Origin: JAGXLC01 sp041686375
Lineage (GTDB): Bacteria; Bacteroidota; Bacteroidia; Bacteroidales; UBA12077
DNA: 64,000 nt
Direction: 5' to 3'
NCBI GenBank assembly: GCA_041686375.1
Contig: JAWLEB010000006.1
Coordinates: 1-64,000, forward strand
Positions 1-8,075 of this stretch are shown here, piece after piece. The stretch's first letter is position 1. Every line of letters begins with the position of its first letter. The position numbers and the translations under genes are program-made. Under the pieces are notes generated by a model. It worked only from the letters and a program-made list of their open reading frames with translations, did not search any database and had not been told where the DNA came from.

Positions 1-1
1 T

Positions 2-883
2 CTTAGCGGGTCATTAAAAATGAATGAATTTATTAAGGAATTCCCCGAGAGGTTTTATCAATGTGGAATAGCAGAGGCCAATATGGTTGGAATGGCTGCG
101 GGATTGACCATAGGCGGAAAAATTCCCTTTGCTGCTTCCTTCGCGAACTTTGTAACAGGAAGAGTTTATGACCAGATTAGGCAATCCATAGCATATTCAA
201 ATAAAAATGTCAAACTCTGTGCCTCCCATGCTGGAATAACATTAGGGGAAGATGGAGCATCACATCAGATAATGGAAGATATTGGACTAATGAAGATGTT
301 ACCCAAAATGACGGTTATTAATCCTGCAGATTACAACCAAACCAAAGCGGCTACATTAGCTATTGCAGAAGAATACGGGCCAACATACCTTAGGTTTGGA
401 AGACCAAACGTTCCCAACTTTACACCTGAAAATCAAAAATTTGAAATTGGAAAAGCTATACTGATGGAGGAAGGAACAGATGTGACAATAATTGCAACCG
501 GACATCTTCTGTATACTGCTCTTCGTGCCGCTGAAGAACTCTCAGAGAAAGGCATTTCTGCTGAAGTAATCAATATACATACCATAAAGCCTTTAGATGA
601 AGAAGCTGTCCTTGAATCAGTTCACAAAACACAAGCCGTTGTTACAGCAGAGGAACACCTTAGAAATGGAGGTTTAGGAGACAGTATCGCACAGGTTTTG
701 GCAAGAAAATACCCATTGCCCTTGGAAATGGTTGCTATGGACAATGTATTCGGCGAAAGTGGAACTCCTAATGATTTACTAAAAAAATACAAACTTGATC
801 TACCTGATATAATTAAAGCTACCGAAAAAGTTATTGAAAGGAAGAAACAAAGCAGAAAACAAATGATTTCATCTGCTCCCTGA
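2..883 (+). CDS. Transketolase, C-terminal subunit (5' end cut by window)
   Basis: This is the C-terminal half of a split transketolase, the pyrimidine-binding plus C-terminal domains that pair with a separate thiamine-diphosphate-binding N-terminal subunit in the pentose phosphate pathway. The frame is open to the window edge (residues LSGSLK precede the first Met at position 20), so the start lies upstream and an internal Met should not be taken as the start. Diagnostic stretches are FPERFYQCGIAEANMVGMAAGL, with the conserved Glu that activates the cofactor, then SHAGITLGEDGASHQ and RFGRPNVP. The C-terminal domain has the HTIKPLD and EEHLRNGGLG motifs. The N-terminal subunit is expected just upstream. 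An ECF sigma gene begins 17 bases after the stop. Confidence 0.93.
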   Translation, partial: LSGSLKMNEFIKEFPERFYQCGIAEANMVGMAAGLTIGGKIPFAASFANFVTGRVYDQIRQSIAYSNKNVKLCASHAGITLGEDGASHQIMEDIGLMKMLPKMTVINPADYNQTKAATLAIAEEYGPTYLRFGRPNVPNFTPENQKFEIGKAILMEEGTDVTIIATGHLLYTALRAAEELSEKGISAEVINIHTIKPLDEEAVLESVHKTQAVVTAEEHLRNGGLGDSIAQVLARKYPLPLEMVAMDNVFGESGTPNDLLKKYKLDLPDIIKATEKVIERKKQSRKQMISSAP

Positions 884-900
884 AGATAATCTAAAGAAAT

Positions 901-1449
901 ATGACAGAATATTCTGACAAAGAAGTCCTTTCTTTATTTAGAAATGAAGAAACTAAAAACTTAGCTTTTAAAATTATAATAAACAAATATCAGGAAAGAC
1001 TTTATTGGCACATTCGAAAAATTGTTGTTAGCCATGAAGATGCTGATGACATATTGCAAAATACATTTATCAAAGTTTGGAACAGTCTTTCTAATTTCCG
1101 CGAAGACTCAAAGTTATACACATGGCTCTACAGGATAGCAACCAATGAATCCCTAACATTCCTGAAACAAAAACGAAAAAAATTCTTCATCTCCTTTGTG
1201 GATGTCGAAAATCAACTTAAAAATACGCTTGAAAGCGACGAATATTTTAATGGAGATCATATCCAACTTAAACTCCAAAAGGCAATCCTGACTTTACCGG
1301 AAAAACAACGACTTGTGTTCAACATGAAATATTTTGATGAAATGAAATACGAAGATATGTCGGAAATATTAAAAACTTCAGTAGGCGCTTTAAAAGCATC
1401 TTACCACCATGCAGTTAAAAAAATTGAAAAATACCTTAAAGAAGATTAA
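901..1449 (+). CDS. ECF-type RNA polymerase sigma factor
   Basis: A 182-residue sigma-70 family factor of the extracytoplasmic-function class. Region 2 is recognisable from residue 25 to 95 (YQERLYWHIRKIV, then DADDILQNTFIKVW and LYTWLYRIATNE). Region 4 is near the C-terminus (LPEKQRLVFNMKYFDEMKYEDMSEIL, then GALKASYHHAVKKI), a helix-turn-helix for the -35 element. It lies 17 bases after a transketolase gene and is followed by a single-pass membrane protein and a Spy/CpxP-like periplasmic protein, an order seen often in Bacteroidota and consistent with an envelope-stress circuit. No classical zinc-type anti-sigma factor is adjacent. The regulon is unknown. Confidence 0.9.
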   Translation: MTEYSDKEVLSLFRNEETKNLAFKIIINKYQERLYWHIRKIVVSHEDADDILQNTFIKVWNSLSNFREDSKLYTWLYRIATNESLTFLKQKRKKFFISFVDVENQLKNTLESDEYFNGDHIQLKLQKAILTLPEKQRLVFNMKYFDEMKYEDMSEILKTSVGALKASYHHAVKKIEKYLKED

Positions 1450-1550
1450 ACCATTTGATAAACAGAAAGTCATGCCTGTAAAATAGAAATTAAAGACATT
1501 TAAACTTTTATAAGACTTAAAAGTCAAATAACAAAAGGGGGAAATAGGAA

Positions 1551-1994
1551 ATGGAAAATTTAAATTACAACACAAGTAAGGAACAGCCGTTCCGTGTTCC
1601 GGAAGGATATTTTGAAGAACTTCCGGATAAAATCATAGCAAAATGCCAGGCACAAGAAACAAAGAGCAGAAAAAACTCGCCTCTCTACATCCTTAAACCA
1701 GCATTTTCTCTTGCAGCAATGTTTATAGGGTTTGCCATTATTGCACATATCGCTGTTAGCTTAATAGACAGGCCGGCGAACAATTCTTATACGCCAAATG
1801 ATATTGCCAGGGCAGAATATGAAGAAAATTTTTCTTCAGAACAAGAATTCATTGAAGCAATGAAAAATGAAGAAATGCTGAATTCCGAAGAGGAAGCAAA
1901 CGAATATATTGACTACCTTCTCAATGATGACATTGATTATGGTGTAATAATCGACGAGCTTAACAGCAAGAAACAAGACACCTCAAAGGAATAA
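1551..1994 (+). CDS. Single-pass membrane protein of a sigma factor locus
   Basis: A 147-residue protein that I cannot assign to a characterised family. It has a cytoplasmic segment with the motif PFRVPEGYFEELPDKI (residues 13-28), one hydrophobic segment at about 50-71, and an acidic C-terminal tail rich in Glu and Asp. The PEGYFEELP-type motif is common in small Bacteroidota proteins encoded after ECF sigma factors. The position, 101 bases after the sigma gene, and the topology suggest an anti-sigma or signal-relay role, but this is inference: no zinc-binding HxxxCxxC motif is present. ATG at 1551 fits the conserved N-terminus. Confidence 0.75.
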   Translation: MENLNYNTSKEQPFRVPEGYFEELPDKIIAKCQAQETKSRKNSPLYILKPAFSLAAMFIGFAIIAHIAVSLIDRPANNSYTPNDIARAEYEENFSSEQEFIEAMKNEEMLNSEEEANEYIDYLLNDDIDYGVIIDELNSKKQDTSKE

Positions 1995-2097
1995 AGTTAA
2001 AACAGAAATCCGAAATTTTATCACGTAAAAAGGATATAATGGAAAAGATGCATCTGATTAATCAATTCAGCAAAGCAAGCAACAAAATATAAAAAGT

Positions 2098-2550
2098 ATG
2101 CAAAGGAACAATAAAATATTTTTACTATCGATTTTTATCTTTTTAGCTTTTTCTGCTGTAGCGCAGGAAAAAGAAAAACAAAGCGTAAGAAAACAAATAC
2201 AAACAGAAAAAATAGCATTTTTTACTGAAAAGATTGGACTGACGCTGCAGGAAGCTGAAAGATTCTGGCCAATATACAATGAATACTGGGATAAAAAAAA
2301 CAAAATCGAAGAGGACAGAAAAAATCAAATGGATGCTTATTTAAATCATCCTGAAACCTTTTCAAAAAACGAAATTGAAAATCTTGTGGACAATTACGTG
2401 GATTACAGAAAACAAAAAGCAGAACTACTGGAAGAATACCATAAAAAATTTAAAGAAATTTTACCAGTCGAGAAAGTTTTGCGACTCTACGTAGCTGATT
2501 ATGATTTTAAATCTTATCTACTCAAAAAGATTAAAAACAAAAACGAATAG
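2098..2550 (+). CDS. Periplasmic Spy/CpxP-like helical protein (sigma locus sensor)
   Basis: A 150-residue exported protein. Residues 1-22 form a signal peptide (basic MQRNNK, hydrophobic core, cleavage after AVAQ). The mature part is almost wholly charged alpha helix, with ERFWPIYNEYWDKKNKIEEDR at about 55-75, resembling the Spy/CpxP/LTXXQ helical fold often annotated in Bacteroidota as a sensor of ECF-type sigma factor. Being third after the sigma factor and the membrane protein, it may sense misfolded protein or metal in the periplasm. This is inferred from fold and context, not from a known ligand. Confidence 0.75.
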   Translation: MQRNNKIFLLSIFIFLAFSAVAQEKEKQSVRKQIQTEKIAFFTEKIGLTLQEAERFWPIYNEYWDKKNKIEEDRKNQMDAYLNHPETFSKNEIENLVDNYVDYRKQKAELLEEYHKKFKEILPVEKVLRLYVADYDFKSYLLKKIKNKNE

Positions 2551-2598
2551 CCTTCATTAGACTTATAAAACCAGCTTAAATATAACATATAACCTTAA

Positions 2599-2647
2599 AT
2601 GTGGCGATCCCAATATTTTTCTATGCTTCTGCAGTAGGATTCCACAT
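2599..2647. repeat. Inverted repeat in intergenic region
   Basis: ATGTGG-c-GATCC (2599-2610) can pair with GGATTCCACAT (2637-2647) around a 26-base loop. No T-run follows, so it is not a convincing intrinsic terminator. It may be an RNA structure between the Spy-like gene and the acylase gene. Function unknown. Confidence 0.4.
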
Positions 2648-2655
2648 CTATATTT

Positions 2656-2687
2656 TTTGCATAAAATAACGATTTCTACTATCTTCG
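2656..2687 (+). promoter_or_regulatory. Candidate Bacteroidota-type promoter for the acylase gene
   Basis: TTTG (2656-2659), 20-base spacer, then TATCTTCG (2680-2687), one mismatch from the TAnnTTTG -7 element. It ends 31 bases before the acylase ATG. The call rests on consensus match and position only. Confidence 0.45.
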
Positions 2688-2718
2688 GGAAGAATCATAA
2701 TTTAACAAAACGAAAGAT

Positions 2719-5118
2719 ATGACACCTTCCCAGAAGCGAACACTGCTATATATCATTATTATTTTCCTGGTATTAATCACTACAGGTATTTTACTGATAA
2801 ACCGAATAGCAACACAAGCCATCCCCGACTATAATAAAAATATTGAACTGTCTGAGATAGATAACAATGTTGAAGTTTATAGGGACAGTTTAGCCATTCC
2901 TCACCTTTTTGCCAAAAATGAAAAAGAATTATACACAGCTGTGGGTTATACTATGGCGCAAGACCGATTATGGCAAATGGATCTATTAAGAAGAGGAATC
3001 ACAGGACAACTTTCAGAAATATTTGGAAAAGATTTACTGGAAACGGATATACTAATGCGTTCCCTGAGAGTACAAGAAAAATCCCGGCAAGTATTAAAGA
3101 AAACACCCTCTGAAATAGTAGATGCACTGGAGGCTTTTTCAAATGGAGTAAATCAATACATTGAAAATAACAAACAAAATCTGCCACCAGAATTTTCCAT
3201 TCTGCAATACAAGCCTGAACCATGGGAACCAATACACTCAGTAAATTTAATTGGATATATGGCATGGGATCTGACAATGCCATGGGCGTACGAAATTACC
3301 CTGCATAAATTAAAAAATGAGCTAAACGAAAAAAAATCTAATGCTCTTATACCCGATATATCCAATCAAGAAATTCTTGTTTACCCAGAGGAAACGAAAG
3401 ACTCACTTTTCACTTCAATAGCACAACATATTGGCAAACAAAATAGCAATCTGGCAAAGTTAGGGTTGAATGTTTTTAGTGGAAGCAACAACTGGGCGGT
3501 TTCAGGAGAAAAAACAGCCACCGGCAAACCATTGCTTGCCAACGACATGCATCTGGGTTTATTTAGTCCCGGTATATGGTACCAAATGCACCAATCAGTA
3601 CAAAAGGGGGTCAACGTGAGAGGACTCGTATTACCTGGTCAGCCCTTTGTAATTGTTGGACATAACGACACTATAGCGTGGGGCATGACCAATGTGATGC
3701 TTGACGATATGGACTTCTACAAAGAAACCATAAACCCGGAGGATTCCAGTGAGTATAAATTAAATGGCGAATGGGAAAAATTTAACATTGTAACAGAACA
3801 AATCCCTGTCGGCAAAGATGATACTGTAACCAAAGATATCAAGTTCAATCACAGAGGACCAATCATTTCTGAACATAAAAATATTACAGATGAAGCCATA
3901 AGTATGCAATGGATAGGTAATGAATACAGCAATGAGCTCCGGAGCGTCTATTTGCTGAATCATGCAGCTAACTGGGATGATTTCAAAGATGCAGTAAGCA
4001 CATTTTCATCAATAAGCCAAAATATAGTATATGCTGATATTCAAAACAATATAGGTATGTATTGCTGTGCAGGGATACCCATAAGAGAAGGTGATGGAAT
4101 TAGTGTGTATCCCGGGGATACAACCCAATATGACTGGGATGGAATTGTCCCCTTTGAAGAGTTGCCTCATACTTATAATCCAACTTCCGGAATCGTAGCA
4201 TCCGCAAATAATAAAACGGCAGATGAAGACTACCCTTATTACATTAGTCACTGGTTTGCCTTGCCATCAAGAATTAACAGAATAAGAGAAATGCTGCAAA
4301 GTAAAAACAACCTGACTGTTAAAAACTTTATAGCAATCCAAACCGATCATAAATCTGATATGGCAAACAGAGTCAAACCAATAATCATAAATACACTGGA
4401 ACAAGCAAACACCGAATTCAATAAGATTGAAACCAATGGCATAAATCAACTGAAACAGTGGGAGGGAAAATACAAAAAAAACAGTTCGGCCGCCCTTATT
4501 TTTGAACAATTTTATATCAATTTTGCTAAAAATATAGTCCAAAAGGAGCTTGGAGATTCCCTTACCGAACTTTTCATGAGCAAAAGGATAATGGTCAGAA
4601 ATCTAGTTGACAAGGTATTAGAAAAAGACTCAGATTGGATAAAACTTACAGAAAATGAGCCGCTTCAGGAAATAATAGCGAATAGTTACAAAGAAACCAT
4701 AGAACAACTATCTGACCAAAACGGACAGAACACTGAAAAGTGGAAATGGGGGAAACACCATACCCTTACACTAAAACATCCTTTAAGTGAAAAAAAAATA
4801 CTGGACAAGGTTTTTAACCTGAACCGGGGCCCTTATTCTGTTGGAGGCAGTTATCACACAGTATCACCCTACAGCTATTCATATAACAACCCATACTATG
4901 CTGACCACGGGGCGTCACACCGCCACATTTTTAATCTTGACGACTGGGATATGTCAGTATCTGTAATTCCAACAGGTACTTCAGGAATTCCAAAAAGTGA
5001 ACATTATTGTGATCAGACCGGGAATTATATACAAAACGAATATTATCCAAATTATATTAGTAAAGATACTGTAGCTGAAAAAGCAAAATATCACATGAAA
5101 TTCCAAAAGAAAAAATAA
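2719..5118 (+). CDS. Penicillin acylase family protein (Ntn-hydrolase)
   Basis: A 799-residue protein of the penicillin/acyl-homoserine-lactone acylase family, made as a precursor that cleaves itself into two chains. A signal anchor spans residues 8-27. The small-subunit region contains DSLAIPHLFAKNEKELYTAVGYTMAQDRLWQMDLLRR. The nucleophile is Ser256 in GSNNW, the expected N-terminus of the large chain. Further family motifs are NDMHL, PGQPFVIVGHNDTIAWGMTN, HRGPI and, near the end, GGSYHTV and ADHGASHRHIF. The substrate cannot be deduced; amide-linked acyl groups such as N-acyl homoserine lactones, lipids or peptides are possible. It acts in the periplasm. Length is normal for the family. An OsmC-like gene follows after 38 bases and may be co-transcribed. 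Confidence 0.9.
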   Translation: MTPSQKRTLLYIIIIFLVLITTGILLINRIATQAIPDYNKNIELSEIDNNVEVYRDSLAIPHLFAKNEKELYTAVGYTMAQDRLWQMDLLRRGITGQLSEIFGKDLLETDILMRSLRVQEKSRQVLKKTPSEIVDALEAFSNGVNQYIENNKQNLPPEFSILQYKPEPWEPIHSVNLIGYMAWDLTMPWAYEITLHKLKNELNEKKSNALIPDISNQEILVYPEETKDSLFTSIAQHIGKQNSNLAKLGLNVFSGSNNWAVSGEKTATGKPLLANDMHLGLFSPGIWYQMHQSVQKGVNVRGLVLPGQPFVIVGHNDTIAWGMTNVMLDDMDFYKETINPEDSSEYKLNGEWEKFNIVTEQIPVGKDDTVTKDIKFNHRGPIISEHKNITDEAISMQWIGNEYSNELRSVYLLNHAANWDDFKDAVSTFSSISQNIVYADIQNNIGMYCCAGIPIREGDGISVYPGDTTQYDWDGIVPFEELPHTYNPTSGIVASANNKTADEDYPYYISHWFALPSRINRIREMLQSKNNLTVKNFIAIQTDHKSDMANRVKPIIINTLEQANTEFNKIETNGINQLKQWEGKYKKNSSAALIFEQFYINFAKNIVQKELGDSLTELFMSKRIMVRNLVDKVLEKDSDWIKLTENEPLQEIIANSYKETIEQLSDQNGQNTEKWKWGKHHTLTLKHPLSEKKILDKVFNLNRGPYSVGGSYHTVSPYSYSYNNPYYADHGASHRHIFNLDDWDMSVSVIPTGTSGIPKSEHYCDQTGNYIQNEYYPNYISKDTVAEKAKYHMKFQKKK

Positions 5119-5156
5119 AAATGCTGAATAGACTTTAAAACTATAAAATAATTGTT

Positions 5157-5573
5157 ATGGAAACTTATAAAATAACGTATACTGGAAATTTAAGAACGGA
5201 AATTATACATGAAAGATCCGGAACAAAGATTCTGACAGATGCACCAGTAGATAACCGCGGCAAAGGAGAATATTTTTCTCCTACTGACCTTGTTTCCAGC
5301 GCTCTTTGCAGTTGTATTTTTACAATTATGGGAATTACAGCCAGAGAACATAATTTTTCTATTGACGGTGCTATTGCTACTACAAACAAAATTATGCAAA
5401 ACGATCCCAGACGTATTCAAGAAATACAAATTGAATATGACTTCACAAATGTTGACCTGACCAGAAAACAACAGGAGTTGTTAAAAACATTGGTGCATGC
5501 CAGTCCCGTTCCAAGGAGCCTGCACCCGGATATTAAACAGAATATAACGTTAAAATTCAAAGAAGAAGAATAA
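5157..5573 (+). CDS. OsmC family protein
   Basis: A 138-residue OsmC/YhfA-like cytoplasmic protein. This fold includes thiol peroxidases that reduce organic hydroperoxides. The family core is visible as FSPTDLVSSALCSCIFTIMGI (residues 40-60), with Cys51 and Cys53 near the usual peroxidatic Cys, and as SPVPRSLHPDI (116-126). In active OsmC/Ohr enzymes the second motif normally carries the other Cys (CPV-type); here that position is Ser116. The protein may therefore not follow the standard two-cysteine cycle, or the two Cys in the first motif may substitute. It is followed by a strong bidirectional terminator, so transcription probably ends here. Confidence 0.85.
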   Translation: METYKITYTGNLRTEIIHERSGTKILTDAPVDNRGKGEYFSPTDLVSSALCSCIFTIMGITAREHNFSIDGAIATTNKIMQNDPRRIQEIQIEYDFTNVDLTRKQQELLKTLVHASPVPRSLHPDIKQNITLKFKEEE

Positions 5574-5695
5574 GGCTATAGCTGGAAGATAATCCAGGAT
5601 GTCAAGAAGAACATGTAAGAGAACCTTTAAGGAAACCCAGGTGTGCCAACGAGAATAAAAAAACTATACCCTGTCCCATTCTGAAATAGCTGATT

Positions 5696-5730
5696 AAAAA
5701 AACACTATTGGGCAGCCCAATAGTGTTTTT
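5696..5730. terminator. Bidirectional intrinsic terminator
   Basis: A perfect 12-base stem AACACTATTGGG/CCCAATAGTGTT (5701-5727) with a 3-base loop lies between the convergent OsmC and fabD genes. An A-run precedes it and a T-run follows it, so it can stop transcription from both sides. Confidence 0.9.
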
Positions 5731-5762
5731 AGGATCATATTTGATTTTGTAAATTCAGAAAA

Positions 5763-6650
5763 TCACTCATTTTCTTTATCTGCACTTTCTGTTGGAACTT
5801 TTCTATCTACTTTTTTTATCAAACCCTGAAGAACTTTACCCGGGCCAACCTCGACAAATAACTGAGCACCATCCTCTAACATATTCTCTACGGTTTGTGT
5901 CCATCGTACCGGAGAAGTCAACTGTTTTATTAAATTTTCTTTAATTATCTGCGGTTCATCTGATGCTGCTGCATTAACATTTTGATAAACAGGGCATACT
6001 GGCTTACTAAAATCAGTGCTGTTAATCGCTGCTTCCAGTTCCTTCCGCGCTGGTTCCATCAGCGGAGAATGAAAGGCACCACCCACTTTCAGTTTAAGCG
6101 CCCTTTTTGCTCCCTTATCTTTTAAGCCTTCTACAGCCTTATCAATTCCTTTTTCAGAACCTGAGATAACAATTTGCCCCGGACTATTATAATTGGCCGG
6201 TACGACTATCTCATCTATCTCCCCACAAACTTTTTCAACAACTTCATCTTTTAAGCCCATAATAGCAGCCATTGTTGAAGGTTCTGCTTCACAGGCTTTC
6301 TGCATAGCCAAAGCCCTTTTATACACCAATCGCAATCCATCTTCAAAATTTAAAGCTCCATTAGCAACTAATGCAGAAAATTCTCCCAGTGAATGACCGG
6401 CCACCATATCCGGTTTAAAATTTTTAATAGTCTTAGACAAAATAACCGAATGCAGGAAGAGAGCTGGTTGAGTAACTTTTGTCTGCTTCAGATCTTCATC
6501 CGTTCCCTCAAACATAATATCAGTTATTCTAAAGCCTAAATTTTCATTTGCTTTCTCAAAATATTCTTCTCCAACCTGTGTCTTTTCATACAAATCTTTT
6601 CCCATTCCTACGTACTGGGCTCCCTGTCCGGGAAATACATATGCTTTCAT
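5763..6650 (-). CDS. fabD: Malonyl-CoA:acyl carrier protein transacylase
   Basis: FabD, 295 residues, transfers malonyl from CoA to acyl carrier protein to supply fatty acid synthesis in the cytoplasm. The N-terminus MKAYVFPGQGAQYVGMG is typical. The nucleophile Ser lies in GHSLGEFSAL at about residue 90, the catalytic His in GGAFHSPLM at about 198, and the C-terminal loop VEVGPGKVLQGLI is present. I place the start at the ATG at 6650; an in-frame TTG two codons upstream is less likely. It stands alone here, without other fab genes, and converges on the OsmC gene across a shared terminator. Confidence 0.95.
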   Translation of the reverse strand: MKAYVFPGQGAQYVGMGKDLYEKTQVGEEYFEKANENLGFRITDIMFEGTDEDLKQTKVTQPALFLHSVILSKTIKNFKPDMVAGHSLGEFSALVANGALNFEDGLRLVYKRALAMQKACEAEPSTMAAIMGLKDEVVEKVCGEIDEIVVPANYNSPGQIVISGSEKGIDKAVEGLKDKGAKRALKLKVGGAFHSPLMEPARKELEAAINSTDFSKPVCPVYQNVNAAASDEPQIIKENLIKQLTSPVRWTQTVENMLEDGAQLFVEVGPGKVLQGLIKKVDRKVPTESADKENE

Positions 6651-6685
6651 AAACAAATAGTTTTGGTTTTATTTGGATAAAGTTA

Positions 6686-6818
6686 GATTATTAGTTTCAT
6701 ACTCTGAGACTTATTGCCGCAAAAATCAAAGTAAATTACTTCTGCATCCCACGGAACCCTCATGATTTATACATAGGCTTTTGTCTATGCTAGTGGATGA
6801 GGGTTTCAATGAAACTCA
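6686..6818 (+). repeat. Dispersed intergenic repeat, copy A
   Basis: The first of three related copies (others at 13026-13160 and, inverted, 49616-49742). It runs from GATTATTAG through CTGAGACTTATT and ends after GATGAGGGTTTCA. It contains a perfect 9-base inverted repeat AACCCTCAT (about 6754-6762)/ATGAGGGTT (about 6797-6805), a nested ATACATAG/CTATG arm, and an outer AGTTTCAT/ATGAAACT pair, so it can fold as a long hairpin. No open reading frame. It lies between fabD and folE. Confidence 0.8.
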
Positions 6819-6856
6819 GCGAATATATATAATTTTTTCTTATACACCAATAACAA

Positions 6857-7513
6857 TCAATGAAGCTGGGCACCTATAAGATGGGTAAACTCATCCCTTG
6901 TTCTTGTATCTTTCAGAAAGGTCCCTGTAAAGGCTGAGGTTGTTGTTACCGAATTTTGTTTCTGAACTCCTCTCATTTGCATGCACATATGATGAGCTTC
7001 AATAACAACTGCCACTCCCAGGGGCTTCAAAGTTTCCTGGATACAATCTCTTACCTGCATAGTTAACCTTTCCTGCACCTGTAATCGCCGTGAATAAGTT
7101 TCAACCACATGAGCAATTTTGCTAAGTCCAGTTATATATTTATCCGGAATATACGCAACATGAGCTTTGCCATAGAATGGTATCATATGATGTTCACACA
7201 AAGAATAAAGCTCAATATCCTTAACGATTACCATCTCCCGGTAATCCTCCCGGAACATAGCCGAACGGATTATTTCATGAGGATCGATATTCTTTCCTTT
7301 ATTGAGGAACTGAATAGATTTAGCCACACGAACGGGAGTTTCAACTAAACCCTCCCTTTCAACATCTTCACCTAACAATCTCAATATTTCCTTATAATGT
7401 TCAGCTAACTTTTTCGTTTTTTCATCATCCCAGATGTCTCTTCTTGAGTATCCACTATCTTTAAGTACTCCAAAACCATTATTTATTTCTTCCATAACTT
7501 GTTTATTTACCAT
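6857..7513 (-). CDS. folE: GTP cyclohydrolase I
   Basis: FolE, 218 residues, converts GTP to 7,8-dihydroneopterin triphosphate, the first step to folates, pterins and 7-deazaguanines. Zinc-binding and catalytic residues are visible: Cys and His in SLCEHHMIPFYGKAHVAYIP and Cys in EAHHMCMQMRGVQK. VETYSRRLQVQERLT and the C-terminal TRDEFTHLI are also typical. The start at 7513 overlaps the end of the upstream pterin synthase gene by 11 bases, implying translational coupling; an internal ATG at 7495 would remove the overlap. The pair is probably one operon read from the promoter near 7954. Confidence 0.95.
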   Translation of the reverse strand: MVNKQVMEEINNGFGVLKDSGYSRRDIWDDEKTKKLAEHYKEILRLLGEDVEREGLVETPVRVAKSIQFLNKGKNIDPHEIIRSAMFREDYREMVIVKDIELYSLCEHHMIPFYGKAHVAYIPDKYITGLSKIAHVVETYSRRLQVQERLTMQVRDCIQETLKPLGVAVVIEAHHMCMQMRGVQKQNSVTTTSAFTGTFLKDTRTRDEFTHLIGAQLH

Positions 7514-7919
7514 AAAATTCTACATAATTATTCTCAGTTTCATCAATACGAACTCTGTACAATTGAACCCCTAACATTCTGATCGGGTGTTCAAGTTGTT
7601 CCCATATAGCAACAGCAAGGTTTTCAGTTGATGCCAATCGTCCTTCCATAAAATCAACCTCAGTATTCAAATTCCTATGATCTATTTTATCAATGACATA
7701 CTTCTGGATTATTTTACTCAATTCTTTAACATTAATTACAAACCCTGTCTGGGAATTAATCTCTCCTTTTACTGTAATAAACAGCTCATAATTATGCCCA
7801 TGCCAATTGGGATTAGCGCATGGCCCGAATGTATTAAAATTTTCCACATCATCCCACTCTTCTCTAAAGAGCCGATGCGCAGCGCAAAAACGTTCACGCC
7901 TGGTAATATAAGATTCCAT
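7503..7919 (-). CDS. 6-pyruvoyl-tetrahydropterin / 6-carboxytetrahydropterin synthase homologue
   Basis: A PTPS/QueD family enzyme of 138 residues that acts on 7,8-dihydroneopterin triphosphate, the product of FolE. Zinc ligands are the His in CAAHRL and both His in NWHGHNY. The catalytic Cys is in FGPCANPN, followed by the IDHRNLN Asp/His pair. The sequence resembles eukaryotic-type PTPS as much as E. coli QueD, so the product could be 6-pyruvoyl-tetrahydropterin or the queuosine precursor 6-carboxytetrahydropterin. The start is ATG at 7919; an in-frame TTG at 7925 is less likely. It is coupled to folE downstream. A tgt gene elsewhere in the window makes a queuosine role plausible. Confidence 0.88.
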   Translation of the reverse strand: MESYITRRERFCAAHRLFREEWDDVENFNTFGPCANPNWHGHNYELFITVKGEINSQTGFVINVKELSKIIQKYVIDKIDHRNLNTEVDFMEGRLASTENLAVAIWEQLEHPIRMLGVQLYRVRIDETENNYVEFYGK

Positions 7920-7953
7920 ATTCAAAACAAATTTGTGACCATGTTACCTATTA

Positions 7954-7961
7954 CAAAGTTA
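7954..7961 (-). promoter_or_regulatory. -7 element for the PTPS-folE operon
   Basis: Read on the minus strand this is TAACTTTG, an exact TAnnTTTG match, 35 bases upstream of the PTPS ATG. No clear TTTG element is seen at the usual spacing. Confidence 0.45.
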
Positions 7962-8023
7962 CTGATAGAAACTCAAAAATAGTAAGAATGTTTTTATTAA
8001 CATTAAGAAAGCATAATTTAAAT

Positions 8024-8031
8024 TATATTTG
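8024..8031 (+). promoter_or_regulatory. -7 element for hldD
   Basis: TATATTTG matches TAnnTTTG exactly, 44 bases before the hldD ATG. The upstream TTTG element is not evident. Confidence 0.45.
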
Positions 8032-8075
8032 CATTACAAAATGCCATATATAAGAACAATACAAAAGATAAAATT

